Positions 30,691-43,003 of a DNA stretch of 64,000 nucleotides are shown here, piece after piece. The stretch lies in NCBI RefSeq assembly GCF_047675955.1, contig NC_132913.1, forward strand, positions 75,201,236 to 75,265,235, given 5' to 3'. The translations under genes and the position numbers were made by a program. Source of the stretch: Chlorocebus sabaeus. Taxonomy: Eukaryota; Chordata; Mammalia; Primates; Cercopithecidae. Within the stretch, counting starts at the first letter, position 1, and the number at the start of each line of letters is the position of its first letter. The notes beneath the pieces were generated by a model. It was not told the origin of the DNA. It searched no databases and saw only the letters and a list, made by a program, of their open reading frames with translations.

Positions 30691-31700
30691 AAAAAGAATT
30701 GAAGCTAGGCTGGAATCCACCTGAACCAAAGAACTCTGCTTGCAGCTTGCATAGAAAGAGTTCACATTGTGTCCCTGTTTAATGTAATCAGTAGCCCTTC
30801 TTTGTAAATTAAAAATAAATCCCTTTTCCCTGGTAATGTTTAAAAAGAAGAGGAAACACGTCCTATCTTTCTAAAAAGTAATTAGTCTTGCAGAATGTTT
30901 CTTTCAACATCTTGTCCCTAGAAACAGAAATGAAGGGGAAAGCTGTCATACTACATTGATCCAATTGGTAACAATTTGAAAATAAGTTCCTAGCTAATTG
31001 AATTGGCCTCTAGCACCAAATAAATTGACAACTGTGAAATTATTCTACTAATTTCAAGTATTTTAAATTGTACAGCTCCAAAGAAGTTTTAAAAAGTTAA
31101 AAAAGAATGAAAGATTTTAAAGTATCATTATTTTACATTTTATGTTACATATATGTAAAACTTCAAATATTAATTAAGAAGAGTTACTGAAATATAAATG
31201 ATACTAACTTTGTAAACCCCAAATTTCTAGAACTCAGAGAACTTGATACTTCTCACTGTGACTCGAAATGGGATTTACTACAAGATTGTTCCATGGAAGA
31301 ATATTTTGGTATGATAACCTTATTGCATAAAAATTGCATGGTCAAACAGTTTGGGCACTACTGTACATTCTGTCCACCTGACAGTAAGAAAATTTATTGT
31401 TTATGTTTAATATACTTCCCCAAATATGCTTAATTTATATAATGTTGATTGTACATATAATTCTAAGCATTAGTAAACTTTATCAGTCCCTTCTTGGAAA
31501 AATTTTTTTCTTGGTGTCAAGGACACAACTCTTTCTACTTTCCTCCTCCCTCAGTGGCAAATCCTTTTCAGTCTTATTAGCTGGATCATTCACCTCTTCC
31601 TAAACTATCAAGATGGACTCTTCTTCATCTTCATCTGTACTCCATTTACATCTATCTTCAGGTGATCTCAATGAGTTCTACATGTTAAAAAGCATATTAG
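30691..31700. other. AT-rich intergenic, nothing recognised
   Basis: No supported feature. The frame 31397-31603 is hydrophobic but has no gene context. Confidence 0.5.
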
Positions 31701-31965
31701 GCCAGGTGTGGTGGCTCATGCCAGTAACCCCAGCACTTCGGGAGGCTGAAGTGGATGGATCTCTTGAGGCCAAGAATTCAAGACCAGCTGAGGCAAGGCA
31801 ACATGGCGAAACCCTGTCTCTACTAAAAATACAAAAATTAGTCAGGTGTGGTGGCACATGCCTATATTCCCAGCTATGCAGGTGGCTGAAGCACGGGAAT
31901 CGCTTGAACCTGGGAGGCAGAAGTTGCATTGAACCAAGATCATGCTTGAGCAAGACTGTCTAAAA
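31701..31965 (+). repeat. Alu with degenerate AT tail
   Basis: GGCCAGGTGTGGTGGCTCAT through GACTGTCTAAAAATAATAAT. The right monomer is shortened near its end. Confidence 0.9.
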
Positions 31966-32105
31966 ATAATAATAATTATATATAATATGTATGTACATAT
32001 AGAAATATATGTAATTATATATTTATATAAAAATATATAAAATAATATAATTATTATTATTTTATGTATATGTACATATATATTTGTGTGTGTGTATATA
32101 TATAA
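31966..32105. repeat. AT/TG-rich low-complexity tract
   Basis: TA, TAAT and TGTG repeats follow directly from the Alu tail and probably grew out of it. Confidence 0.8.
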
Positions 32106-32556
32106 CCTACTTTATATACACAGTGCCAACAATTCTCCTATACTCAAGACTGGAATGTTTAATAGACATCTCAGTAGTATATATAAACTGACATACTGTT
32201 AAACCCCCAAACTCTGCTTCTCCCTCTAATCCCGCAGTGTTCAGAATAATATTTTATGTCATCACACTTCATTAAAATGTTGAGATTTTTAAAAAAGAAC
32301 AAAAATTAGGGGTTCATCTTTGATTCTGTAAAATCTATAATAACTGATATCCAATTAATTAGTAAACAATTTCAGCTCTACAGTCAAAATACTTTCTATA
32401 TTAGATGATTTTGCTATTACCTTGATCAATCACTGCTTGCCTCAACTACTGCTATTGGCATCTAATCTTTTTGTTTGCACATTTATCCTTAACGCAATCT
32501 ATACTCTATAGAAAAGACAACATAGGTCTTTTACAATATAAATTACAGTGTCATTG

Positions 32557-32915
32557 CTATCATCTGAATGTTTATGTCCCCCACAAATTTATATGTTGAA
32601 ATTCTAACCCCTGATGCAATGGTGTTAGGAGGTGGAGCCTTTTGGAAGTGAATAGGTTCTGAGGGTTCTTGGAGTCCTCACGATTGGGCTTAGCATCCTT
32701 ATAAAAATAGTGAGAGAGAACTAGCTAGCCTCTTCAGCCGTGTGAGATTACAGTGTCAAGATGTCTGTCTGTGAAGGAAGTGGGCCCTTACCAGACACCC
32801 ATTCTGCTAATGTCTTGACCTTTCCAAACACCAGAACTGTGAGAATAAATTTGTTTTTTACAAGCTAATCAATTTGTGATCTTTTTTTATAACAGCCTTA
32901 ATGGACTAAAACAGT
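32557..32915 (+). repeat. MaLR LTR (MLT1/MST-like)
   Basis: Runs from TCTGAATGTTTATGTCCCCC through GGAGGTGGAGCC to a GAATAAAT signal and ATGGACTAAAACA, the order of MLT1/MST LTRs. A solo LTR of about 360 bp. Confidence 0.8.
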
Positions 32916-33990
32916 CAATGTCCTCACTCAACTATTTGAAGAAACTGAAGAATGAACAAAATTTGGCAGAAAATCAGAAGTAGTCAACTCTTGGAAGAAT
33001 GGAACTACATAAGAATCATATGTATGTGACTTTTTGCCTGAAGGTACTTCCTGTAACATAGCATAGCTGGAAGTGAAAATTGCAGTGCTGAAAAGGGAAT
33101 TTATGTCTTTATAACTGGAAAAGAATATTTTAAATATAGGAATTAGGTTGTACCATATGAAGTTAGGGAAAGATGCACAAATAAACCCAAAATAAGTAAA
33201 AGAAGACAATAATGAAGGACAGAAATCATTGAAATAGGAAATGGGCAAACAGTAGAAAATTTTAACAAAGCCAGTAGTTTACACTTTAAAAAGACTAGTA
33301 AAATTGATAAGCCATTAGTAAAACAAATCAAGAAAGAAAGAGAAAAATCAATATCAATACCCAAGGAATATCAATATCAGAATTAAGAGAGGATAACACT
33401 ATAGATCCTTACAATCATCAAAAAATAAGAAAGAACGATTTTAAACAACTATAGGATACCACAGTAGTCAACGACTTAAATAAAAGCCATTTTTTAAGAA
33501 GTGCAGATCATGAAATCTGACACAAGTTGAATTAGAAAATCTGAAGAGTTCTGGAGGACATTGTGTTAAATGAAACAAGCTAGGCAGAGAAAGACAAATA
33601 CCACATGATGTCACTTACATGTGAAATCTTAAAAAGATGAAATCATAAAAGCATTGAGTAGAAAAATGGTGTTTACCTGTGGCTGGGGAAATTGGGGTGG
33701 TGGTTTGGGGAAATATTGGTGAAATGATACACAATTTCAGCTAGACAAAAGGAATAAGTTCAAGAGATCTATTGCAGGGCATGGTGGTGTAGATAATATC
33801 AACGTTTTTAACTTAAAAAAGTTGCTAAGATAATAGATTTTAAGTGACCTCGCTACAAAAAAGTCAAGTAATGTATGTAAATTAGCTTGATTTAGCCATT
33901 CCACAATGCATACCTACTTCAAAACATCATGTTGTATACCATAAATATATACAATTTTTATTTGTTAATTAAAAAATAAAAAAGAAAGAC
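32916..33990 (+). repeat. Old L1 fragments (ORF2 piece, then 3' UTR)
   Basis: At about 33150-33480 there is an ORF2 segment (AAATAAACCCAAAATAAGTA, then GATAACACTATAGATCCT) that overlaps in content the inverted part of the L1 at 27120. At 33530-33990 there is an old 3' UTR (CACATGATGTCACTTACATG, ending in an A-rich tail). No open frame remains. Confidence 0.6.
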
Positions 33991-34204
33991 AATAAAGGAA
34001 GTCCTTAAATGTTCCCCTTGGCCAAATGTGAGATATTTTGAATATCAAATTAAATAATTATAGTCATGCATTATAACTTGTTGAATAAAATAGAAATTCA
34101 CAATTTAATACTGATGTAAATGAATGAAGAAGCAAAATACCTTCCTTAATATCAGGGGAACTGTGGCCCCCAATATTCCAACATAGGTTCTTTCTATTTT
34201 CCAT
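33991..34204. other. Short AT-rich spacer, nothing recognised
   Basis: No supported feature. Confidence 0.5.
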
Positions 34205-34360
34205 AAGTGTTGGCCAGTCTGAGAAATAAAGAGAAACAGCACAAAGAGAGGAATTTTATAGCTGGGCCACCGGGGGTGACATCACATATCGGTAGGACAG
34301 TGATGTCCACTTGAGCTGCAAAACCAGCAGGTTTCTATTAAGGATTTCAAAAATTAAAAT
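34205..34360 (-). repeat. Fragment of an ERVK-like LTR
   Basis: TGAGAAATAAAGAGAAACAG, GCTGGGCCACCGGGGGTGAC and CATCACATATCGG form a recognisable GC-rich LTR piece of the class II (MER9/MER11/LTR14-like) kind. The exact family and orientation are uncertain. Confidence 0.4.
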
Positions 34361-35280
34361 AAAGCTTTTTTTCCCTTAGAAATATAAGTTTTTATTAAAA
34401 AAATAAATAAATAACCCATGTAAAATGATTCATCCACTACACAAGTCTTTAAAATTGCTATTCTGAGATTAACTGGATCTATTGCCCTTGAAAAAAATGA
34501 TGTTTTGTTTAACTATTATTGGAAGATAACAATTTTCAGCAACACAGATGCTTTCATTTTTATAAGGCAAGACATTTATTTTGAAATCCAGAGCCTTTCA
34601 AAGAAAAATACCATAATGAATGTTTTCTGCGAGTAGCACCTTATTTTAAAAGTATTCATATGAACCTCCGGAAATTTCATGCCTTTAGAGGGGACAATTA
34701 CAAGATAATGAGCTATGAAATGGCAAGCATTAGTCTCTATGTAGTCTTTCAAAGGGAAAATCATTTCCCTTAGGCATCTGATACTGCCAAAGAGCTACTG
34801 ACTACTCCTAAAGGAGGTCATATTTAGGATTTTTTTAAAGAAAAAGCTCATAACTTGGTGATTTCAATATAAAAATATGGCATAGAGTTTCAAGACAGGA
34901 AAGCTAGAGTTGTTTTAAAGTGCACATTTAGTACATTTGCATTTTAAACCTGCAGAAACACACAAACTCTAGCAAAGCAAAAGTAAAATTAGAAACATTA
35001 TGCAAGCTGGGTCATTAAATATTCTTACAGGCTAAATAGTTTAATTAAAATTTTATGTTATATATTTTTATTCATTTCTTTTGAATGTATTGTTTAAAAC
35101 TCTTTTCTCAGAAGGAGTAGCTTTTAATTTATTGTCATGAGTTACCTCTGCTCTCTATTCGTGTGACAGAATTCATAGCTGCAAATTCCATGATTAGATG
35201 ACTTTAAGCAGATATTGGCACATCAGAATTATTTAGAGTTAATGATATGGACGCATGTTATAAAAGAGCAAAATAATAAT
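34361..35280. other. AT-rich intergenic, nothing recognised
   Basis: No supported feature. Confidence 0.5.
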
Positions 35281-35449
35281 TTTTTGGGTTTTTTTGTTTG
35301 TTTGTTTTAGATACAGAGTCTCACAATGCTTCCCAGACTGGGATGCAATTGCTATTCACCAGTGCAATCATAGTGCACTAAAGCCTTGAAATTCTGCCTC
35401 AGCTTCCCCAGTGATGAGATTACACGTGTGCACCACTGCGCCTGGCTCA
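35281..35449 (-). repeat. Old antisense Alu fragment
   Basis: A T-rich start, then ACAGAGTCTCACAATGCTTC and GCACCACTGCGCCTGGCTC. Diverged and about half length. Confidence 0.7.
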
Positions 35450-35644
35450 ATATTATTTTAAACAACATGAATTAGATATAATGAGAAAATTTGTCCTCCC
35501 ATTGATCTGCAGCCAGTTTTCATTAGCTTATTTATCTGTCTATATAGTTCCCCTTAATCTCTCCTTCACAACTCTGGATACTTCACTCCTAAACCTTAGC
35601 ACATTTGTGGGGGGGAAAAAAAAGGGAAAAGAGCAACCAAAAAA

Positions 35645-36115
35645 AAAAAAAAACAGTTAAATTAAGCATTCAATATTATGAAATGATTGTTGAAAAATCT
35701 CTTTACTAAATCTATTTTAGAATTTCAAATATTCCATTGGGGTTTATATTACAACTAAAAACTTAAGGAATAGTACATTTTAGTAATAAAACATTTAGAC
35801 AAAAATATGTTAAATGTTATCCAAGATCACATAGAAATGTACTAATGAGCATTAATAATTATATTTTTATTAATAAAAATATCTTAGATATTAAGCAATA
35901 TCTAAGATATACTGGTTTTTATTAATAATAAAAATATATCAGTATATATGATATTGCTTAATATCTCAGATAAACTGCATAGTTAAACACAAGTAATAGA
36001 TGGTCACTGAGGTTTAAACATATTCATCCCTAAAATTTGAATTTTTTTGTATTCTGGTCTTTTCTTTGACAGTATTTATGCTGATCACTTAGACTCTTTA
36101 GTTTCTCAGGAGTTT
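35645..36115. other. AT-rich stretch with palindromic TA segment
   Basis: At 35855-35975, ATTAATAAAAATATCTTAG, AGCAATATCTAAGATAT and TATTGCTTAATATCT repeat in both orientations, giving several nested hairpins. No gene. Confidence 0.5.
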
Positions 36116-36246
36116 ATTTACGTTTTTTTGTTTTTGTTTTTGTTTTTTAAAGAGACCCAGGCTGGTCTTAAACTCCTGGGCTCAAGTGATGCACTTTTCT
36201 CAGGCTCCCAAAGTGCTTGGAATACAGGTGTGGGCCACCATGCCTG
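36116..36246 (-). repeat. Antisense Alu fragment
   Basis: A TTTTTG-rich run, then CCAGGCTGGTCTTAAACTCC through GGGCCACCATGCCTGACC; only part of the Alu is present. Confidence 0.75.
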
Positions 36247-36639
36247 ACCTTCTCTTTTTTCTGGTCCTCTTTTGCTTTTCAGGTTCACAGAGTCAAGTTA
36301 ATTGCACAACATTCTCATCAGTACATCCAAGATGCTAACTGGCTTCATATTATTATCCATCCCCATGTATGCTTCTTTCTCTCTGAGGTAAACACTAAAA
36401 TAGTTGACATATGCAAAGAAGCACACACAGTTGTTTTAGCTTGTGAATTCTGGGGTCAGACAGACAAGGTTTGAATACTAGCTTCAATTATATCCTAGCT
36501 GTGTTTGTGACTACTCTTGTTACTTATAGTCTACACCAGTTCTTCTACAAATTTAACAATATCTGTATCTTAAGTTGTTCTAGGGTTTAAGTTATTTACA
36601 TTTGTAGAAATAAACAAACACATAAATAAATGTATATGT

Positions 36640-37040
36640 ATATAACAGATATACTTTTTTAGCTGTATAAATTTAAGAGGTGCAAGGGAAGTTTAGATAC
36701 ATGATATATTGAGTAGTGGTGAAGTCTGGGCTTTTAATATAACCATCATCTGGATAACACACATTGTACCCACTGAGTAATTTCTGAGTCATTCCTCAAC
36801 CTCCTCCCACTCTTTCAAGTCTCCAGTGTCTATTACTCTGCACTCTACATGTGACAAATACTTTAGCTACAACTGTATGTTCTTATATATGTATTTATTT
36901 CCTTAAAATATTTCTATAAAATAATATCTTATGCAGTGTCTTACATTTTTCCTCAAAATTGTATTTTTTAAGATCTATCAGTGTTGCTTTATATAAAAGT
37001 AGTTAATTGCTTCTGAGTATTGAATAGTAATTCCATTATG
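36640..37040 (-). repeat. Antisense L1 3'-end fragment
   Basis: GTGGTGAAGTCTGGGCTTTT, CATCATCTGGATAACACACA and neighbours are the reverse complement of L1M-type 3' UTR text. Confidence 0.55.
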
Positions 37041-38497
37041 TGGATCCCACATGTTACATTTTCATTCCCAGAGAAATAAACAGAAACAGCTACTTTAAGC
37101 ATTTATTCATTCATTTTTCCATATTGATCTGTATGAAAGTGGGCAATGTACCTGGGAGTGTTTCTACTGAGTAATAAAACACATACATATTTCCTTTCAA
37201 TAGTTCTGTTGGATTAGGTTTTGGAATGTCTATAGCAATTAATCTCCTCTGAGGAGAGAAAGAGGGTGTTTTCCCAGAGCTTTGCCAAATCTTTGCATTA
37301 ATGGGTGTTTTACCATTCAGAGGTAGGCAATTAAGAATGTATTTGTATACCTGTACATAATTTTATAAAAGAATCCAAGTTTATTTTTTTCTATTTGATA
37401 GGGCCTTTACCCAAAATAGTTTACCCAATGATTTGTCATAACAGCTTTATTATGCATGAAATTCTCATAGACATATGGCTTTATATGGGAATTGCCTTCT
37501 AGTCTCTTTGTTCCTGTGTCCTATTCATGTGTCAATAGCTCATTGTTTTTATTCCTGTACCTGTGCCTTTTGATTATATATATATGTATGTAATAAATAT
37601 ATGTTAGAATTATTCATTTTTTATATATATATATATATATCTTTTAGGACATTTTGGAATAAATATACAAGTATGATGATTAGATTTCGTTTGGGAAATA
37701 TATTGACTTTACACATATATTGGGAAAATTGAGGGTTAAAGGGTTAAGTTATCCAGAAAGTTGTTGTCTCTTGTATTTATTCAGACTTTTATAATATCAT
37801 CTAATATCTAGCAAATGTCTAAAACTATCTTTCATACTACTTGCTAAGTATAGCCAAGATTCTTTATGGATTTTGTTATTAGTGAAGGGATATCTTATTT
37901 TCTTTATTTTAATGAATCATTTGAAACATAGATAGAGAATAATAGAGTTAAGACTCCACTACCCACAAATTAACTTTGCTAATTAAATATTTTACCATAT
38001 TTACTTAGTGTATTATTTTAAGCAATAAAATATTAGTTGGAGTATTTCTTGAGCTCCTCTCCAATCCCTCTCATCTTTTTTCCTTCTCTTACCAGAGTTC
38101 ACTATTCTGAATTAACCATTTGTATTTCTTATATATATTTGTCTGCTTTTACTATACATGTATGTAATTTTTTAAAGTTTTAAAACATGAAAGAAATAAT
38201 ATACTGCATTGAAACTTCATTGTTTAAAAATCTGGTTTGATATAAAAAAAGAAAAGAAAACAATAATGTGTTCACTCAGAGTTTATTTACCTCATAAGTG
38301 ATTAACAGCAGGTAAAATTTAAGATTATTTTCTCTTACACTGGGTATTTGCTTTTATTTCATGTAAATATTAAAATTATGTTTCAAAAACTGAAAATTCA
38401 CACAAATATAATGTCTATAATTTATAGGGTTTTTTTGGTTTTGGTTTTTTAATTTTTTTATTTCTTAAGTTGGAAATTGACAAATTATAGTTGTATA
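37041..38497. other. AT-rich intergenic, nothing recognised
   Basis: TA microsatellites lie at about 37575-37600 and 37620-37642. No supported gene. Confidence 0.5.
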
Positions 38498-38940
38498 TTT
38501 GACCCTTGAACAATACAGGGCTTAGGGGTTAGGAGCGCCGACCCCTCATGCAGTCAAAAATCTACATATAACTTTCGACTCCCCAAAAACTTAACTGCTA
38601 ATAGCCTCCTATTGACATTCTTTACCAATAATATAAACAATTAACACATTTTTATATGCTAAATGTATTACATACTGTATTCTTACAATAAAGTAAGCTA
38701 GAAAAACGAAAATGTTATTAAGAAAATCATAAGGAAGAGAAAATATATGAGTATCCACTAAGTAGAAGTAAACCATCATAAATACCTTCTTCTTCATCAT
38801 CTTCATGTTTAGGCAGAGGAGGAGGAAGAGGAGGAATTGATTGGTCTTGCTGTGTCAGGAGTGGCAGAGGTAGAAAAACATCCAGATTTAAGTGGATTGC
38901 CACAGTTCAAACTCATGGTTCAAGGGTAAATTGTAGTTCA
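38498..38940. mobile_element. Non-autonomous DNA transposon, Tigger2-like
   Basis: The left end TTGACCCTTGAACAATAC mirrors the right end GGTTCAAGGGTAAATTGTA, giving terminal inverted repeats of about 20-25 bp around a roughly 440-bp body. The body has the known internal text (TAACTGCTAATAGCCTCC, CTTACAATAAAGTAAGCTAG). Too short to code for a transposase. Confidence 0.75.
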
Positions 38941-38965
38941 TTGAATTTCTTTAAGAAGATTATTC

Positions 38966-39263
38966 TGGCCAGGTGCGGTGGCTCAGGCCTGTAATCCCAG
39001 CACTTTGGGAGGCTGAGGCGGGTAGATCACGAGGTCAGGAGTTTGAGACCAGCATGACCAACATGGTGAAACCCAATCTCTACCAAAAATATAAAAATTA
39101 GCCAGGTGTGGTGGCAGGCGCCTATAAGCACAGCTACTTGGGAGGCTGAGGCAGGAGAATCGCTTGAACATGGGAGGCAGAGGTTGCAGTGAGCTGAGAT
39201 GATCATGCCATTGTACTCCAGCCTAGGCGACAAGAGCAAGACTCCGTTTCAAAAAAAAAAAAG
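38966..39263 (+). repeat. Full-length Alu
   Basis: GGCCAGGTGCGGTGGCTCAG to a 12-bp A tail. Confidence 0.94.
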
Positions 39264-40744
39264 ATTATTGTGAATTCTTTGTCATTTAATATCATTTAAT
39301 AGATCTCCTTTTTTAAGAGACCATTATTGTTGAGGCTTTACTGGTGCTTTTTTTTTTTTTTTTTTTTTGAAGTGTCATAATTTACTGGTTCTTTGCAATC
39401 CTTGTCTTCTGGTGTTGCTGTCTTTGCATTTGAAGAGACAGCTACCTTCTCTGGGTTTCTGGTGTGTTTGTCAGGGATAAACCTTCACTGTTTAGCTGGT
39501 GATTATGGATGGGTCAAGGATAACAACACTGGGGAGCAGAACTTGCTTTAGATTCTCTAAATGACTGAGCTGTTGCATTTAGTCTGAGTTGAGGTGGGGC
39601 AGCTGGCTGGGCTCCGCGATTATGCTGAGGTGCTGGATGAGCACTGCAATCACCTCTAATTTGGCCAGCCCACACGTTGTATTCCATGGCCATATGGTAC
39701 TACTATTTGAGTTCATCAGTTGGACAAGGTTGCAGGAGGGGCCCTGAGGTTAGGTGCAGTTGCTGATTGGAATGGACAGGACCAGTTGCTATGCAAATCA
39801 GAAACGCACAGCGGAGGTTTACCTCTCTGCCTTCACAGGGTTTGGGGGTGAGCTTTGAGGCTGAATTGAGTGCTATTTAAATTCTGTGGGAGGGGTGCAA
39901 ATCTAACCCCTGATTTTTGCCAAGTGCTATTAACCTCCCAGAAGTTGTGGAACTAGCCCCTGTTCTTTGCTAAATTTCGTTGTAGTAGTTGTCTCTATTC
40001 CTGGGTGAGGCCCCAAGGTACAATCCAAGGCTGGTCCTTCAGGTTGGCCATCTACGGATTCCAGGCAGGTAAAACTTTTTATTAGTTTTGCGAGTGACCA
40101 GCTGAGTTTCATGAGCTCTGATACTATTGGCAGGTATGCAGAGCTACCACCAAGATGTGTGCTGGGTACTGTGGGCTCCACCGTCTCTGTTTCTACCTGA
40201 CCCCGGGTAGTTTAGCCACCCTGGAAAGTGTTTAAAAATGCTAGGGAATCTAAATGTCAGTCTCTGCTTCCATTTTTTCTCTGTAGAAAGCATGATCCCT
40301 GGGGGATCCTTTCTACGTAGTACTGTGCTGACTTGGGGTTGTGGAGGGGCACCACAGTCAAAAACCATTTCTCTTACCATTCCCATGTGGGTTTTATTAC
40401 ATTTTATGAGCCACCTAGATGACTCAGGCTTATTTCCAGTTTGGGAGGCTTTCACCAAGGCATTTTTCTCTGTGGATAGTTGTTACTTAAACTTTTTGTG
40501 GCAAGTAGTGCAACTGAACTCAGGTTTAGCTGCTCACTGCTCAAAAGCCAAAACTGATTTGGGTGAGGACACAAAGCCAAATCATATCAGGTTATAAAAC
40601 CTGAAACTAACCCAATAGTCCCGTAGACAGCTGTCTTTGGATAAACATAGAAATTGACCCTCTGGTCTTAATCCATTTCCCCATTAGAAAAAAAAAAAGA
40701 GTGCAGCTCACTGCCAGCACAGTATTCTCCAGGCCAACTTAAGG
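39264..40744. other. Mixed intergenic, repeat-like but not assigned
   Basis: After a poly-T run (39350-39368) the sequence becomes GC-moderate to about 40620, unlike its surroundings. This suggests an old retroelement, perhaps antisense to a tail at the T run. Open frames here (39930-40181, 40144-40458, 40238-40597) overlap one another on both strands and have no motif, so I call none of them a gene. Confidence 0.45.
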
Positions 40745-41100
40745 CTTGAAACTTACATTTGTTTTATCTGAGTTCCTTCCCAAGGAAAATATTCCCAGAC
40801 CTTTCAAAAAGTATCAGAGAACTGAAACTCACCAGATCAAGGCATACAGATAATGAAATGCCAGGCCCCTCATTCATCAGGATTGCTTTCTTACTCCTCC
40901 TGAGATCCTGTTTTATCATACATAGTTACATTTCTCCCTTGCTATATAAACCCCAACTTTCAGTCCATCAGGGAGATGGATTTGAGACTGAGCTCCCATC
41001 TCCAGTGGAACACCCGATTAAAGCCTTCTTCCTTGGCATTTGGCAATACTCATTGTGTCAGTCATTAGCTTTCTATACAGTGAGCAGCAGAACCTAGATG
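40745..41100 (+). repeat. Class I ERV LTR-like block
   Basis: TATATAAACCCC (about 40940), then ATTAAAGCC (about 41018) and a T/G-rich stretch have promoter and polyadenylation spacing typical of a gammaretrovirus-like LTR. It may be the 5' LTR of the decayed ERV that holds the protease remnant near 47100. Confidence 0.5.
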
Positions 41101-41950
41101 AACCCCAGAACCTACATGAACCCCTGGTGTTTTGGTAGCAAGACCATCCTTGTAGCTGGGATTTCTGGGTCTCAGCAACTGCTAAGAATGCTTTTGTCTC
41201 AGGCAATCTCTCTTCTTTCCTCTTCATGGCATCAACTGATTGCAATGCTTAGTCAGTGCAAGGAAAAGCAGTATCTGAGAGTTGATGGATCCAAGATTGT
41301 GTAAGTCAAACTTGTGTACGCATCAGGAATCTTCAGTCTCTACCTTTTGGGCTTGTGCCATTTGGACCTAGCATGAGTCATTTGTGGTACTGTTTGGTAT
41401 GAGATAAGGATTTTGAAGACATCTCTTCAGTCTCCCTTTTTTGGGAATTAGCTTGGGAGTGCTCTGTTTTGGTTTCTGTATGTTTGTTGGTTTTTAATTG
41501 TTTAAAAGGTGAAACATGAAAGTTCAAAGACATGCCAGATTTTCTGGGACTCCAGTTGGTTACATATTATCCCCATTTTTGTGCACATTTTAAACTGATA
41601 GGCAAATTACAGCAAGAAAAATTCAGGGCTCAAATGGTTAACCACCAACTATAGAGTTAAGTAGAGGCTTCTAAGGCTCCCTATTTCTCTCTTTTCTGTC
41701 TACTTTGAATCTGTAGCTATTGAGCTACTAATATTGAGATAAAACTCACTTAATTCAAACTTACTTGGGATATTTTGTTTTTCTTACACAGTTCATCCAG
41801 TTCTAGTTAAAATGTAAACATTGAAAACTCTTGAAACTTAAAAAAAAGGGTAAAAGAGTTTTCAAAAATTAAACTGGTGTCTAAAGTGCTTTACCAAAAA
41901 TTTTGGTCATCAGCTTTCATGCAATTACCTATTGAGACAAAGTTTAGCCA
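41101..41950. other. Possible decayed ERV leader or internal region
   Basis: No frame above about 70 codons and no motif. The position after the LTR-like block suggests ERV leader, unproven. Confidence 0.3.
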
Positions 41951-41959
41951 TGTGGACGG

Positions 41960-42264
41960 TTCCAATTTTTTTTCTTTTTTTTGAGACAGAGTCTCGCTCT
42001 GTCACCCAGGCTGGCTTGCAGTGGTGCGATCTCAGCTCACTGCCTGCTCTGTCTCCTGGGTTCATGCCATTCTCCTGTCTCAGCCTCCCAAGTAGCTGGG
42101 ACTACAGGTGCCCGCCACCACGCCCGGCTAATTTTTTTGTATTTTTAGTAGAGACAGGGTTTCACCATGCTAGCCAGGATGGTCTGAATCTCCTGACCTC
42201 ATGATCCGCCTGCCTCGGCCTCCCAAAGTGCTGGGATTACAGGTGTGAGCACCGTGCCCGGCCC
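41960..42264 (-). repeat. Antisense Alu
   Basis: TTTTTTGAGACAGAGTCTCG through AGCACCGTGCCCGGCC; low divergence, full length. Confidence 0.95.
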
Positions 42265-42616
42265 CAATTTTGTTAATGAAAAAATTTTGGATACAGCTAT
42301 CTTTTATAGGCCAGTGAGTTTATGATACACTCTGATGACTAGAGCTCTGAGGTAAAAGCTATTGGATCTTGGTTTGTATGTGTGTATACATATTTATATG
42401 TGCTCATGTATGTGAATATATGTGTTGTGTCTAACATATACCAAACCGGATTATAAATAAATGGGTATTCATAAATTAAGTCAGTCAAAATGTTTTTCAA
42501 GTTCATGTACATTTAGTAACTTTTGGTAAATAAAAAATGGTTTTGAAATCACTAATGTAATAAAAATAGAAATATCTTCCAAATTGTTGGCATTCATTTT
42601 TGTCTGGATATACCAA

Positions 42617-43003
42617 TTGTGAGAAACACACATTCACCTGATCAAACCCTTGGAGACATGAAGAACAGCAGAAACGAGACTTTTAATGGCAGTCTTGCAA
42701 GATTGGCCATCTGGTAGGCAGGCACACCTGGGGCAGTTACAGCAGGTAATTTATGCCCTAGAATGTAGTAAGTCCCTCCCCCAGTTCCTCACTAGTCAAG
42801 TACTATGGGGTTACAATCTTCCGGGATGTTGCCTAAGTTTCACTATCCCCCTTATAAGGTTATACCCCAGCCGCCCTTCCCCACTTAAGTTTTGATTTCC
42901 CAATAACAAAACTTTCTTCCCTTTTATGGGCTGACCTCTCCTCTACATTATGTTTGCTTATTGACCTTCTAGGTGCACGAGCTGTGTGGTTTGTTACATC
43001 CAC
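42617..43003 (-). repeat. LTR-like block on the minus strand
   Basis: Read on the minus strand it has a TATAA-like box (about 42855), then ATTAAAAGTCTCG (about 42676). This gives promoter and polyadenylation order for an LTR. Starts TGTG and ends CACA on the + strand; family not named. Confidence 0.45.

Noticed and set aside
31613..31963. 116-codon frame
   Set aside because: Its body is an Alu; the serine-rich start comes from simple TCT/TCA sequence.
40238..40597. 119-codon frame, with opposing frames nearby
   Set aside because: No motif, no homology I recognise and opposite-strand frames of equal length; could be an exon only if transcript evidence existed.
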